From Nocardia abscessus NBRC 100374 (GTDB taxonomy: Bacteria; Actinomycetota; Actinomycetes; Mycobacteriales; Mycobacteriaceae): DNA of 64,000 bases. The DNA is taken from the NCBI RefSeq assembly GCF_000308455.1, contig NZ_BAFP01000040.1:62001-126000 (forward strand). Direction: 5' to 3'. Made by a program: the position numbers and the translations under genes. Shown in pieces: positions 33,933 to 43,163 of the stretch; position 1 is the stretch's first letter, and each line of letters opens with the position of its first letter. The notes beneath the pieces were generated by a model that saw only the letters and a program-made list of their open reading frames with translations, ran no database searches and was not told the DNA's origin.

Positions 33933-34032
33933 GGCTTCCTCCTTTGCTTCAGCGTCTGCGCTCGTTCTTGGGAAAGGAAATGAATAATGAGTAGCAACTT
34001 GATGCGTCAGGCGTATATAGGGAGGCAGGGCG

Positions 34033-34935
34033 ATGCTGGGCGAGGATCTGGAGTGGTTCACGACACTCGCCGAACTCGAGCGGGTCGGCGCCGCCGCGGA
34101 TCGGCTGCACCTCGCGCAGCCCACCCTGTCGCGCATGCTGGCCCGATTGGAGCGCAGGATCGGCGTCGAACTGTTCGACCGCCACGGCAAGCGGATCACC
34201 CTGAACGAGTTCGGCCGGATCTACTACGAACACGCCCGCCGCGCGCAAGCCGAGCTGGACGCCGCGGAACAGGCCATCGCCGATCGCTCCGATCCGGCCG
34301 GGGGCGTCGTGCGACTGTCCTTCCAGCACTCCTTCGGCGGTTCGCTGGTGCCGCAGCTGATCAGCGGCTTCCGGCGGGTCTCCGGGCGGATCACCGTCAC
34401 GCTGTGGCAAGGGGCGGCCGAGGCGGTGACCGAGCGGGTGCTGGCAGGCGATGCCGATCTCGGCATCGTCTCGCCTCGTCCGGCCGTCGCAGGCGTCGGC
34501 TGGCGCACCGTGCTGCGACAGCCGCTGGTCCTGGCGGTACCGCCGGAACACCGGCTGGCCGGGCGGCGGCAGGTCCGGCTCGCCGAGGTGGCCGACGCGC
34601 GGTTCGTCACCATGCACCACGGCTTCGGGATGCGGCGCATTTTCGACGAACTGTGCGCGGCCGCGGATATCCGGCCGAGAATCGCGTTCGAGTCGAGCGA
34701 TCTGGTCACCGTGGCCGGGCTGGTGTCCGCGGGATTGGGGGTGGCGATCCTGCCGGGCGAAGACCCGCCGTCCACGGGACCGCTGTCGGGCCCGGTGACG
34801 GTGCCGCTGACCGACCCGGGCGCCGCTCGCGCGGTCGGGCTGATCTGGCCCGCCTCGGCGACGCCATCGGACGCGGTGCGCCGTTTCCGTGACTTCACCG
34901 AGGAGTGGGCGCGGCGACGTGGTGGAATCCCGTGA
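34033..34935 (+). CDS. LysR-family regulator
   Basis: 300 aa. N-terminal winged HTH (LEWFTTLAELERVGAAADRL, then QPTLSRMLARLERRIGVELFDR) and a two-lobed effector domain (VRLSFQHSFGGSLVPQLI, LGIVSPRPA, GLGVAILPG). Probable regulator of the divergent MFS exporter. ATG 34033 follows GGGAGG, with TATATA at about 34014 as its -10. The 100-bp divergent region is AT-richer than the genes. Confidence 0.88.
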   Translation: MLGEDLEWFTTLAELERVGAAADRLHLAQPTLSRMLARLERRIGVELFDRHGKRITLNEFGRIYYEHARRAQAELDAAEQAIADRSDPAGGVVRLSFQHSFGGSLVPQLISGFRRVSGRITVTLWQGAAEAVTERVLAGDADLGIVSPRPAVAGVGWRTVLRQPLVLAVPPEHRLAGRRQVRLAEVADARFVTMHHGFGMRRIFDELCAAADIRPRIAFESSDLVTVAGLVSAGLGVAILPGEDPPSTGPLSGPVTVPLTDPGAARAVGLIWPASATPSDAVRRFRDFTEEWARRRGGIP

Positions 34936-35043
34936 GGAACCGGGCCGGCCGGGGGGCTTATTCACTGGGCGGTGTCGGTGGGGCGCGTTAAACTTCTCTC
35001 CATACAGCAGCAGTCGAGACCGGAAAGCAGGCTATAGCCACTT

Positions 35044-36153
35044 TTGAGAACACAAGGCGAGATCGGCGACCCGACCACCCCAGCGGCGGGCATCGGCGCC
35101 GGCGACGACGGTTCGGGTCCCGCAGCGCGCACCGTGCGCTCGAGTATCGAACTCGCTCCCGAATCCGTGTTCCCCTTCCTGGGTTCGGCCGACCAGAATC
35201 TCCGTGAGCTGGAAACGCTGCTCGACGCGGACATTCACGTCCGCGGCAATTCCGTGACCCTCACCGGCAGGGCGGCCGACGTCGCGCTCGCCGAGCGGGT
35301 CATCGAGCAGTTGGTCGCGCTCACCGGCCGCAACCGCGTGGTGACTCCCGAGGCGGTGCGGCACACCGTCTCGATGCTCACCGAGGGCTCCAGCGAGTCC
35401 CCCGCGGAGGTGCTGAGCCTGGACATCCTGTCCCGGCGGGGCAAGACCATCCGGCCCAAGACGCTGAACCAGAAGCGCTACGTCGACGCGATCGACGCCA
35501 ACACCATCGTGTTCGGCATCGGCCCCGCTGGTACCGGCAAGACCTATCTGGCCATGGCCAAAGCGGTCCAGGCGTTGCAGACCAAGTCGGTCAACCGGAT
35601 CATCCTCACCCGTCCGGCGGTCGAGGCGGGGGAGCGGCTCGGCTTCCTGCCGGGCACGCTGAACGAGAAGATCGATCCGTACCTGCGCCCGCTCTACGAC
35701 GCGCTGCACGACATGATGGACCCGGAGGCCATTCCCAAGCTGATGGCGGCCGGTGTCATCGAGGTCGCGCCGCTGGCCTACATGCGCGGCCGCACGTTGA
35801 ACGACTCGTTCATCATTCTCGACGAGGCGCAGAACACCACCGCCGAGCAGATGAAGATGTTCCTCACCCGTCTCGGGTTCGGATCGAAGATCGTGGTGAC
35901 CGGTGACGTCACCCAGGTCGATCTGCCGACCGGCGCGCGGTCGGGCCTGCGCGCGGCCAGCGAGATCCTGACCGAGATCGATGACATCCACTTCGCGGAG
36001 CTGACCAGCAGCGACGTGGTCCGCCACCGGCTGGTCTCGGACATCGTCGACGCCTACGACCGCTTCGAATCGGAGACGCGGCCGCCGGTCGCCCCGCATT
36101 ACGGCGGCAATCGGGCACAGCGCCGCGCGGCGAGCCGGGGGGACCGGCGGTAA
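35044..36153 (+). CDS. phoH: PhoH-like ATPase
   Basis: 369 aa cytoplasmic ATPase with an N-terminal KH-like RNA-binding region (about 35-100). Walker A GPAGTGKT at 160-167 and Walker [10 protein letters not shown] near 260. PhoH proteins act in RNA handling and ribosome maturation, and in actinobacteria stand before ybeY and era as here. The start is the rare TTG 35044, the only one that keeps the N-terminal domain complete; the upstream purine tract GGAAAGCAGG is distant. The conserved order phoH-ybeY-corC-cdd-like-era follows. Confidence 0.9.
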   Translation: MRTQGEIGDPTTPAAGIGAGDDGSGPAARTVRSSIELAPESVFPFLGSADQNLRELETLLDADIHVRGNSVTLTGRAADVALAERVIEQLVALTGRNRVVTPEAVRHTVSMLTEGSSESPAEVLSLDILSRRGKTIRPKTLNQKRYVDAIDANTIVFGIGPAGTGKTYLAMAKAVQALQTKSVNRIILTRPAVEAGERLGFLPGTLNEKIDPYLRPLYDALHDMMDPEAIPKLMAAGVIEVAPLAYMRGRTLNDSFIILDEAQNTTAEQMKMFLTRLGFGSKIVVTGDVTQVDLPTGARSGLRAASEILTEIDDIHFAELTSSDVVRHRLVSDIVDAYDRFESETRPPVAPHYGGNRAQRRAASRGDRR

Positions 36154-36215
36154 TTCGTTTCGCCGGGCGGGGCTCCGCTCCGGCGACGCGATCGCCGGGA
36201 TCGTAGTCTGTTCGG

Positions 36216-36770
36216 GTGAGCATCGAGATCGCCAACGAGTCGGGTATCGACGTGCCCGAAGAAGAGCTGGTCAGCGTCGCGCGGTTCGTGATCGCCCGAA
36301 TGGACGTGCACCCGGCCGCGGAGCTGTCGATGGTGCTCGTCGATCTCGACACCATGGCCGACCTGCACATGCGCTGGATGGACCTGCCCGGTCCGACCGA
36401 CGTCATGTCCTTCCCGATGGACGAGCTCGAGCCGGGCGGACGGCCCGACAGCCCGGAACCGGGCCCGTCCATGCTCGGCGACATCGTGTTGTGCCCGGAG
36501 TTCGCCGCCGGACAGGCGCGCAAGGCGGGGCACGATCTGGACCACGAACTCGCGCTGCTCACCGTGCACGGCGTGCTCCACCTGCTCGGCTACGACCACG
36601 CCGAGCCGGACGAGGAGAAGGAGATGTTCGCGTTGCAGGCCCGACTGCTCGAGGAGTGGTACGAGAGCCTGCGCGAGGCGCGGCGGCGCGCCGAACTCGC
36701 CGAGCGCGACGCACGGTTGCTGGGTAAGGCGGGCTTCACCACACCGGGTGACTCCCTGGGCTCCGCGTGA
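36216..36770 (+). CDS. ybeY: endoribonuclease/rRNA maturation factor YbeY
   Basis: 184 aa zinc endoribonuclease for 16S rRNA 3' processing and ribosome quality control. Signature H118-G-V-L-H122-L-L-G-Y-D-H128 holds the metal. GTG 36216 lies 6 nt after TAGTCT (36204-36209), so a leaderless transcript can start here although phoH is upstream. The last 35 residues are a helical extension ([19 protein letters not shown]). Its stop overlaps the next gene's GTG (GTGA). Confidence 0.92.
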   Translation: MSIEIANESGIDVPEEELVSVARFVIARMDVHPAAELSMVLVDLDTMADLHMRWMDLPGPTDVMSFPMDELEPGGRPDSPEPGPSMLGDIVLCPEFAAGQARKAGHDLDHELALLTVHGVLHLLGYDHAEPDEEKEMFALQARLLEEWYESLREARRRAELAERDARLLGKAGFTTPGDSLGSA

Positions 36771-38131
36771 ATTCTTTGACCCTCGTTCTGCTCGCGGTCC
36801 TGCTGGTCTCGGTGGGCGGGGTGTTCGCGGGTGTGGATTCCGCCCTGAACACCATCTCGCCCGCCCGCGTCGATGACCTGGTGCGCGCCGACCGGCCCGG
36901 GGCGATGCGGCTGACCCGGATCGTCGCCGACCGGGCGCGGTACGTGAACCTCATGGTGCTGCTGCGGATTCTGTGCGAGATCGGCGCCACCGTTCTGCTG
37001 GCGGCGGGCCTGATGACGGTTTGGGGGAAGAACTGGGCGCTGCTGGTCACCGCGCTGGTGATGGCGCTGGTGTCCTATGTGGTGATCGGCGTCGGCCCGC
37101 GCACGCTGGGTCGTCAGCACGCGTACTCGATCGCGCTCGCCGCGGCGCTGCCGCTGCAGTTCATCGGCGCGCTGCTCGGTCCGCTGAGCAGGCTGCTGAT
37201 CCTCCTCGGCAACGCGATCACCCCGGGTAAGGGTTTCCGCAACGGCCCCTTCGCTTCCGAGATCGAGCTGCGCGAAGTGGTCGAGATGGCCGGTGAGCGC
37301 GGCGTGGTGGCCGACGACGAACGGCGCATGATCCAGTCGGTCTTCGAACTGGGCGACACACCGGCGCGTGCCGTGATGGTGCCGCGCACCGAGATGGTCT
37401 GGATCGAGGCGGACAAGACCGCGGCGCAGGCGATGTCGCTCGCGGTGCGGTCGGGGCATTCCAGGATCCCGGTGATCGGCGAGAACGTCGACGACATCCT
37501 CGGCGTGGTCTATCTGAAAGACCTCGTGCCGTATGCCGATCGCAGCCGCAAAGTGCGGGTGAGCGAGGTGATGCGGCACGCAGTGTTCATGCCCGACTCC
37601 AAACCGCTGGACAGCCTGCTCGACGAGATGCAGCGCAGGCGCAACCACATGGCGCTGCTGGTGGACGAGTACGGCGGTATCGCGGGTCTGGTGACCATCG
37701 AGGACGTGCTCGAAGAGATCGTCGGTGAGATCGCCGACGAGTACGACACCGACGAGACCCCGCCCATCGAGGATCTCGGCGACGGCCGCTACCGGGTCTC
37801 GGCCCGGCTGCCGGTGGAGGATCTCGGCGAGCTGTACGGGCTGGAGATCGAGGAAGAGGACGTGGACACCGTGGGCGGCCTGCTCGCCCACGAGCTGGGC
37901 CGGGTGCCGCTGCCCGGATCGAAGGTCGAGGCCCACGGGCTGGTGCTGCGCGGCGAAGGCGGAGCCGACGCGCGGGGCCGGATGCGGGTGAACACCGTAG
38001 TTGTGCGCAAAGCGCGCGAGAAGGTCCCCGCCGGGAAGACCAACGGCGACAATCCCAATGGCAAGCGCAAGGCCAACGGATCGGAACGGGAGATCCCGGC
38101 CGATCGCGACGAGGACGGAGACACCGAATGA
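36767..38131 (+). CDS. CorC/HlyC-type CNNM transporter
   Basis: 454 aa. An N-terminal CNNM (DUF21) membrane domain of about four helices is followed by two CBS domains ([61 protein letters not shown]) and the CorC/HlyC C-terminal domain. A basic, Asn/Lys-rich tail of about 40 residues ends the protein. The family exports Mg2+ (or Co2+); the haemolysin label is historical. Overlaps ybeY by four bases at the start and the deaminase-like gene by four at the stop. Confidence 0.9.
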   Translation: MNSLTLVLLAVLLVSVGGVFAGVDSALNTISPARVDDLVRADRPGAMRLTRIVADRARYVNLMVLLRILCEIGATVLLAAGLMTVWGKNWALLVTALVMALVSYVVIGVGPRTLGRQHAYSIALAAALPLQFIGALLGPLSRLLILLGNAITPGKGFRNGPFASEIELREVVEMAGERGVVADDERRMIQSVFELGDTPARAVMVPRTEMVWIEADKTAAQAMSLAVRSGHSRIPVIGENVDDILGVVYLKDLVPYADRSRKVRVSEVMRHAVFMPDSKPLDSLLDEMQRRRNHMALLVDEYGGIAGLVTIEDVLEEIVGEIADEYDTDETPPIEDLGDGRYRVSARLPVEDLGELYGLEIEEEDVDTVGGLLAHELGRVPLPGSKVEAHGLVLRGEGGADARGRMRVNTVVVRKAREKVPAGKTNGDNPNGKRKANGSEREIPADRDEDGDTE

Positions 38132-38514
38132 CCGAACTGGACGCGGAGGACAACAAGCTGGTCGTGCTGGCCCGCGGCGCGCTGGGCCGCACCGGCGGGG
38201 CGAGCGGAGCGGCGATCCGTGACACCGACGGCCGCACCTACGCCGCGGGCGAGGTCACGCTGACCGCGCTGCGGCTGACGGCGCTGCAAGCCGCGGTGGC
38301 CGCCGCGTTGTCCAGCGGCGCCGAGGGATTCGAGGCGGCCGTGGTGGTCGGCGGGCGATTGTCCGACTTCGGTGTCACCGCGGTGCGGGAGGTCTCGGCC
38401 GAGGCGCGGATCATCTTCACCGACCGCGACGGCGCGGTGTTCGAGATCGTCGACGACTCCGCGGACGCGGTGGACGCGGTGAGCGCCGACGCGGGCGAGG
38501 TCCGCGGTGGCTGA
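38128..38514 (+). CDS. cytidine-deaminase-fold pseudoenzyme
   Basis: 128 aa. The sequence follows cytidine deaminase strand by strand ([39 protein letters not shown]), but the zinc and catalytic motifs are replaced: ALR stands where CAE should be and DFGVTAV where PCGxCRQ should be. It therefore cannot bind zinc or deaminate in the usual way. Its location between corC and era is shared with the M. tuberculosis homologue (Rv2365c), suggesting a retained non-catalytic role, perhaps nucleoside or RNA binding for ribosome assembly. Overlaps both neighbours (ATGA at 38128; GTG of era 38507). Confidence 0.75.
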   Translation: MTELDAEDNKLVVLARGALGRTGGASGAAIRDTDGRTYAAGEVTLTALRLTALQAAVAAALSSGAEGFEAAVVVGGRLSDFGVTAVREVSAEARIIFTDRDGAVFEIVDDSADAVDAVSADAGEVRGG

Positions 38515-39424
38515 CGCGCGGGAGAAGGGCGAATTCCGTTCCGGGTTCGTCTGTTTCGTCGGTCGCCCGAACACCGGCAAGTCGACGCTGACCAACGCGC
38601 TGGTGGGCGCGAAGATCGCGATCACCTCCTCGCGCCCGCAGACCACCCGGCACACGATTCGCGGCATCGTGCACCGCGCGCACACGCAGTTGATCCTGGT
38701 CGACACTCCCGGCCTGCACCGCCCGCGTACCCTGCTCGGGCAGCGCCTCAACGACCTCGTCCGCGACACGTATTCCGAAGTCGACGTGATCGCGCTGTGC
38801 ATCCCGGCCGACGAGAAGATCGGTCCGGGTGACCGCTGGATCGTGCAGCAGATCAAGCAGATGGCGCCGAAGACGACGCTGCTCGGCGTGGTCACCAAGA
38901 TCGACAAGGTGAGCCGCGACCAGGTCGCCGAGCAACTGCTCGCCGTCTCCCGGTTGCTCGGCCCGGAGGCCGACGTGGTGCCGGTGTCGGCGGTCAAGGG
39001 TGAGCAGGTCGAGGTCCTCGTCGACGTCACCGCCTCGAAGATGCCCGAGGGACCGGCGTTCTACCCCGACGGCGAGCTCACCGACGAGCCCGAGGAAACA
39101 CTGATGGCCGAGCTCATCCGCGAAGCCGCGCTGGAGGGCGTGCGCGACGAACTGCCGCACTCGCTGGCCGTCGTCATCGAAGAAGTCCTGCCGTACGAGG
39201 AGCGCGAGGACATGCTCGACGTGCACGCCCTGCTCTACGTCGAGCGCCCCAGCCAGAAGGCCATCGTCATCGGCAAGGGCGGCTCCCGGCTGAAGGAAGT
39301 CGGCACCAACGCCCGCAAGCAGATCGAGCACATCCTCGGCACCCGCATCTACCTGAACCTGCACGTGAAGGTGGCCAAGGACTGGCAGCGCGACCCGAAG
39401 CAGCTCGGCAAACTCGGCTTCTGA
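38507..39424 (+). CDS. era: ribosome-assembly GTPase Era
   Basis: 305 aa. G1 GRPNTGKST (19-27), G3 DTPG, G4 TKID, then the C-terminal KH domain with AIVIGKGGSRLKEVG. It binds the 3' end of 16S rRNA during 30S maturation, in line with YbeY and PhoH upstream. GTG 38507 overlaps the deaminase-like stop by 8 bp; [19 protein letters not shown] is the usual beginning. Convergent with the amidase six bases away. Confidence 0.95.
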   Translation: MADAREKGEFRSGFVCFVGRPNTGKSTLTNALVGAKIAITSSRPQTTRHTIRGIVHRAHTQLILVDTPGLHRPRTLLGQRLNDLVRDTYSEVDVIALCIPADEKIGPGDRWIVQQIKQMAPKTTLLGVVTKIDKVSRDQVAEQLLAVSRLLGPEADVVPVSAVKGEQVEVLVDVTASKMPEGPAFYPDGELTDEPEETLMAELIREAALEGVRDELPHSLAVVIEEVLPYEEREDMLDVHALLYVERPSQKAIVIGKGGSRLKEVGTNARKQIEHILGTRIYLNLHVKVAKDWQRDPKQLGKLGF

Positions 39425-39430
39425 CGTCGC

Positions 39431-40861
39431 TCACCACCACGGGGTGGGGCGGTGGCGGTGCCACTGGAGTTCGGATTCGAGCTGGGCGGCCAAGGAGATC
39501 AGTTGGGGTTCGGAGTTCGCCGTGCCCATCAGTTGGGCGCCGACGGGGAGGCCGGCGTCGGTGAATCCGGCGGGGACGTTGACGCTCGGCCAGCCGAGGA
39601 CGTTCCACGGCCAGGTGTAGGGGCAGGCCGCGGTGATGAGGTTGTTGGTGGCGTTGACGCCGATGCCATCTATTTCCTCGACTCGCGGCGGCGCGGTCGC
39701 GGTGGTCGGCGCGAGGACCACGTCGTAGTCACGGAAGAAGTGGCCGATTCGCCTGTGCAGCAAGGGTTCCAGCTGCCGTGCCGCGTACAGGGCGGGGCCG
39801 TCGAGCACGCGCCCGATCCGGGCGTTGGCGGCGGTACGGGGATCGACCTGCAGGCCGGGCGTCCGGTGGTACACCCGCCGGATGCCGGCGAGCGAACGCG
39901 GCAGGAACGAGGCGCCGATCATCACGCCGTAGTGCAGGTCGGCGACGGTCACGGTGTGCCCGAGACCGCGCAGCGTGTCGGCGGTGCGCCGCACCGCTCG
40001 CTCGATCTCGGGATCCAGCGCGGTTCTGGTCGCGGTGAACGGAATGCGCAGCGACAGGGCGATGCGCAGTCTGCCAGGGTCACGGCCGACAGCGTCCGAG
40101 GCGGTGATCGGGGCCGGTGTGTGCAGGTCACCCGGGTGCGGGCCGGCCGCCGCGTCCAGCAGTAGCGCGGCGTCCGCGACGGTGCGCGTCAGCGGCCCGT
40201 TCACGGTGAGCCCGTAGAACGCCTCGGCCTCCGGCCAAGTGGAGATCCGACCGCGCTGTGGCTTGATACCGACCAGGTTCGTCCACGCCGCGGGGATGCG
40301 GATGGAGCCCGCGCCGTCGGAACCCAGGGCGGCGGGGACCAATCCGGCCGCGACGGCCGCCGAGGCCCCGCCGGAGGAGCCGCCCGGCGTCCTGGTGCGG
40401 TCCCAGGGGTTGCGGGTGTGCCCGAACCACTCGGCGCTGGTGAACGGCCACTGCCCGAGCTCGCAGGTATTGGTCTTCCCGACGATCACCGCGCCCGCGG
40501 CGCGCAGGCGACGGACCGATTCGGCGTCCTCGGTCTTCGGCGCGAAGTCGCCGCCGCACCCGAACGCGGTCGGCTCGCCCGCGATATCGGTGTCGTCCTT
40601 CACCGCGACGGGCACGCCCAGCAGCGGCAGCCGTTCCCCCGCGGCGAGCCTCCGGTCGGCGTCGGCGGCCTCCGCCGTCGCGCGTTCCCGGCGCACGACC
40701 CGGAAGGCGTTCAGCGTGCCCTGTGCCGCGTCGATCCGGTCCAGAGCACCGCCGACGGCCGCGGCCGACGTGATCGCGCCGCCCGCGATCGCGGCCGCCA
40801 GTTCGGCCAGCCCCAGCTCGCGGGTGTCGGGCGGCAGCCCGGTCGGATCGGACACGGTCAT
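39431..40861 (-). CDS. amidase-signature hydrolase
   Basis: 476 aa Ser-cisSer-Lys amidase: K88 (VAVKDD), cis-Ser about 163 in GGSSGG and nucleophile Ser186 in GSDGAGSIRIP. The usual TGGS is AGS here, a mild variant also seen in related amidases. Homologue of mycobacterial AmiA2, which lies next to era in the same orientation. Hydrolyses amides; true substrate unknown. ATG 40861 has GGGAG about 6 nt before. The open frame continues upstream to 41827 but is antisense to another gene and is not coding. Confidence 0.9.
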   Translation of the reverse strand: MTVSDPTGLPPDTRELGLAELAAAIAGGAITSAAAVGGALDRIDAAQGTLNAFRVVRRERATAEAADADRRLAAGERLPLLGVPVAVKDDTDIAGEPTAFGCGGDFAPKTEDAESVRRLRAAGAVIVGKTNTCELGQWPFTSAEWFGHTRNPWDRTRTPGGSSGGASAAVAAGLVPAALGSDGAGSIRIPAAWTNLVGIKPQRGRISTWPEAEAFYGLTVNGPLTRTVADAALLLDAAAGPHPGDLHTPAPITASDAVGRDPGRLRIALSLRIPFTATRTALDPEIERAVRRTADTLRGLGHTVTVADLHYGVMIGASFLPRSLAGIRRVYHRTPGLQVDPRTAANARIGRVLDGPALYAARQLEPLLHRRIGHFFRDYDVVLAPTTATAPPRVEEIDGIGVNATNNLITAACPYTWPWNVLGWPSVNVPAGFTDAGLPVGAQLMGTANSEPQLISLAAQLESELQWHRHRPTPWW

Positions 40862-41087
40862 GTGAGCTCCCTGTCGTTCGATTGCGATCAACCGTAGCGG
40901 CCAACTGGTCAAGCGTCCATAATGTGTCGGAATGCGAGTGCGGCCGGTCCGCCGATTCCTTGGGCGAACAGCGCCGTGTGCGCACCCGCGAGTTGGCGGG
41001 GAACTCGATCGCTCGCCGTGCAAGATCTTGCTCACCGAAGTCGTGCCGAGTCGAGAATTACCCCATCTGGTGTGCTGCGGATCAGAG

Positions 41088-41116
41088 TTGGTACAGCGCA
41101 GGCATTTTCGTAGACC
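41088..41116 (+). promoter_or_regulatory. promoter of the three-gene cassette
   Basis: TTGGTA (41088-41093), 17-bp spacer, TAGACC (41111-41116). Transcription would begin near 41123, downstream of ATG 41119, so it points to GTG 41146 as the real start. Confidence 0.45.
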
Positions 41117-41145
41117 GGATGCTGACCGAATGCTTGGCTCGTCCT

Positions 41146-42756
41146 GTGCGATGCCCAGAATGCGAACAATCGAATCCCGAAGGCGCCACGTTCTGTGGGA
41201 ACTGTGGTGCGCGGTCCCGCGGAACGGAGTCAGCGGAATCGTCGAGGGAGACCCGCGAGAATACCGGTGGGGTGCGCGGGGAAGAAGCGACGCGCTATCT
41301 GTGCGCCGCGGTTCATTTCGACAGTGCGCTGGCCTCCGAGGTGATCGAGAAGGTGCTCGAGGAACCGTTGCGATCGGTGGCCCGGTCACCAGGCGTCGAT
41401 CTCGTCGCGGTGGCGAAGCACGCGGTGGCCGCCCGGGAGCGGCAGCTCGCGCGCAATCTGGTGATGATCGCGACGATGGTGGTCGTCCTCGGTAATCAGC
41501 TCGCCGCGGCCGATTTCGACGCCGGACCGCTGGGCTTGCTCTTGATCCTCGATCCTTTCCGCTTGTTGTCGCCGCTACCGTTGGGAGCCCTTCTCGTCGG
41601 TTGGCTCGCCGTGTGGGGCGAAGGATGCAGCGCGCGCTGGGGCGGGACGGCGAATTCGCTGCGGCGCGGCACATTTCGCTCCTCGGCGGCTCCGGTTCCG
41701 CGTAAGGCTTCGGTCCGGCAACAGATCGAGCACGTGGCGGCCTACTCCGACGGCAATGTGACGGCGTATCACGGCTACCAGCCGTTCCTCGGTCACGGCT
41801 GGCCGCTTTCGGCGTGGTCGATGGCATTGGACATCACCAGGCCGGGATCGGATCAGGAGCCGGTCCGGCCGTTCACCGCGGTCGAGTTGAACGAACGCCT
41901 CCGCAAGGAGATCACGCAGCTCGATATGCGCGGACTGAACGTCTACAACCGGCTGTTCGTCAACGGCGGGGATATCCACCACGACGGGCGATTCCTGCCG
42001 GATCCCACCGGCAGGCCGGTGGATCGCGTGCCGGAGACGACGATCGAGGCGCTGATGACGTCCCCCGAGGACCGGGCACGTCCCTATCTGACCGCGGAGA
42101 TCGTCGGCTGGGGCGGGGAGGTGGTGTGGACCGCGTTCGTCCGCCTCGCCGTCAGCGCGTCATCGCTGTTCGTTGAGGCGAACTACTGCGCCCTGCCGCC
42201 GTTGCGGCAGGTCTATCACGAGATCGATGATCTGCTGCTGCGCCCGCAGCCGTCGCAGGTGCTGCGCCTGGCCTGGCGCAGCCTCCTGAGGCTGCCCCGG
42301 ACCTACTGGCACGCGGTGCCGGACGCCATCCGGCAACTGCTCGGCGATTTCCGCAGGGAACGCAAGCACGCCCGTCAAGTCAGTGAGATCAACCAGGTGT
42401 TCACGTTCGATCACGGCGCGCTCATCAGCGTCCGTGAGGCGGCGGGCGATCTGCGGGTCGACCGGCGTGGCCGCTCGATCCGCTACCACCGCTACTTCCA
42501 GCTGCTCGACCAGGAGATGTTCACCAAGACGGTCGAGAAGAAGATCTTCGAGACGCTGGCGGAGTTCCTGACCGAACGAAATGTCGATCCGGACGAACTG
42601 ATTCGCCGTGGGGAACAGATCATCAACAGCAGCGTGACGATCAACGGCGACGCCAATCTGCTGAATTCCGCTATCGGCGGCGTTTCCGCGCGGGTCGCTT
42701 CCGCACCCGCCGAATCATCGAGAAATAGTCCACTGCGCAGAAGGGAAAGCGAATGA
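41146..42756 (+). CDS. zinc-ribbon membrane protein of unknown function (cassette gene 1)
   Basis: 536 aa from GTG 41146 (ATG 41119 possible). A zinc ribbon (C3-x2-C6 ... C17-x2-C20) opens the protein. A linker and ATRYLCAAVHFDSALASEVIEKVL follow, then two hydrophobic hairpin helices (about 103-120 and 128-158). About 380 cytoplasmic or surface residues come next without a known domain (NVYNRLFVNGGDIHHDGRFLPDP near 265; long basic helices near 440). The end carries VTINGDANLLNSAIGG, which matches the start of the next protein. I recall similar uncharacterised proteins in Streptomyces. Its stop overlaps the next ATG (ATGA). Function unknown. Confidence 0.6.
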   Translation: MRCPECEQSNPEGATFCGNCGARSRGTESAESSRETRENTGGVRGEEATRYLCAAVHFDSALASEVIEKVLEEPLRSVARSPGVDLVAVAKHAVAARERQLARNLVMIATMVVVLGNQLAAADFDAGPLGLLLILDPFRLLSPLPLGALLVGWLAVWGEGCSARWGGTANSLRRGTFRSSAAPVPRKASVRQQIEHVAAYSDGNVTAYHGYQPFLGHGWPLSAWSMALDITRPGSDQEPVRPFTAVELNERLRKEITQLDMRGLNVYNRLFVNGGDIHHDGRFLPDPTGRPVDRVPETTIEALMTSPEDRARPYLTAEIVGWGGEVVWTAFVRLAVSASSLFVEANYCALPPLRQVYHEIDDLLLRPQPSQVLRLAWRSLLRLPRTYWHAVPDAIRQLLGDFRRERKHARQVSEINQVFTFDHGALISVREAAGDLRVDRRGRSIRYHRYFQLLDQEMFTKTVEKKIFETLAEFLTERNVDPDELIRRGEQIINSSVTINGDANLLNSAIGGVSARVASAPAESSRNSPLRRRESE

Positions 42757-43139
42757 ACAAGAATGTCGGCAGTAATACCGGAGTTTCCATCGGTGGGGGC
42801 GCGAATCTGAGCGGGTCCGTCGTCGCGGGCCGTGACGGCACGGTGTCGAACACCACCGCCGGGGCAGCCGCGATTCCGGTTCCGCAAACCGTGGCTGAAT
42901 TGCGTTCCGCCCTGGACGATCTGCTCGATCGGATCAGCCGGTACGACGCGGAATTGCCGGACCGGCAGCTGGTCGAGGACACGACGCGGCAGGCGGTGGC
43001 CGAGGCGGCGAAGGAACGACCGAACCGGCTGGTGCTCTCGGGGATCCTGCATGCGGTGGGGCGGTCGGTCGCCGGCATCGCCTCGCTCGCCGCTGTGGTG
43101 AGCGCGTTGGAAATCGCGGTCAAGGCCGTCCTCGGCTGA
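42753..43139 (+). CDS. small protein with VxIxGxAN motif (cassette gene 2)
   Basis: 128 aa. Residues 11-26 (VSIGGGANLSGSVVAG) share 8 of 16 positions with the C-terminal motif of gene 1. A helical middle (TVAELRSALDDLLDRISRYDAEL, 47-69) and an amphipathic-to-hydrophobic end (RLVLSGILHAVGRSVAGIAS, SLAAVVSALEIAVKAVLG) follow. Gly-rich motifs of this kind occur as linkers or short beta-solenoids in effector-associated proteins of actinobacteria. No enzyme motif. ATG 42753 overlaps the stop of gene 1. Confidence 0.6.
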   Translation: MNKNVGSNTGVSIGGGANLSGSVVAGRDGTVSNTTAGAAAIPVPQTVAELRSALDDLLDRISRYDAELPDRQLVEDTTRQAVAEAAKERPNRLVLSGILHAVGRSVAGIASLAAVVSALEIAVKAVLG

Positions 43140-43163
43140 CCGGTGAGTGGTGCGGGGGATTCC

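Noticed and set aside
41119-41145. ATG 41119 as start of cassette gene 1
   Set aside because: It lies upstream of the transcript start predicted from the promoter at 41088-41116; the zinc ribbon begins directly after GTG 41146. Not excluded.
39431-41827. 798-codon frame for the amidase
   Set aside because: The N-terminal 322 codons are antisense to cassette gene 1; the amidase begins at MTVSDPTG.
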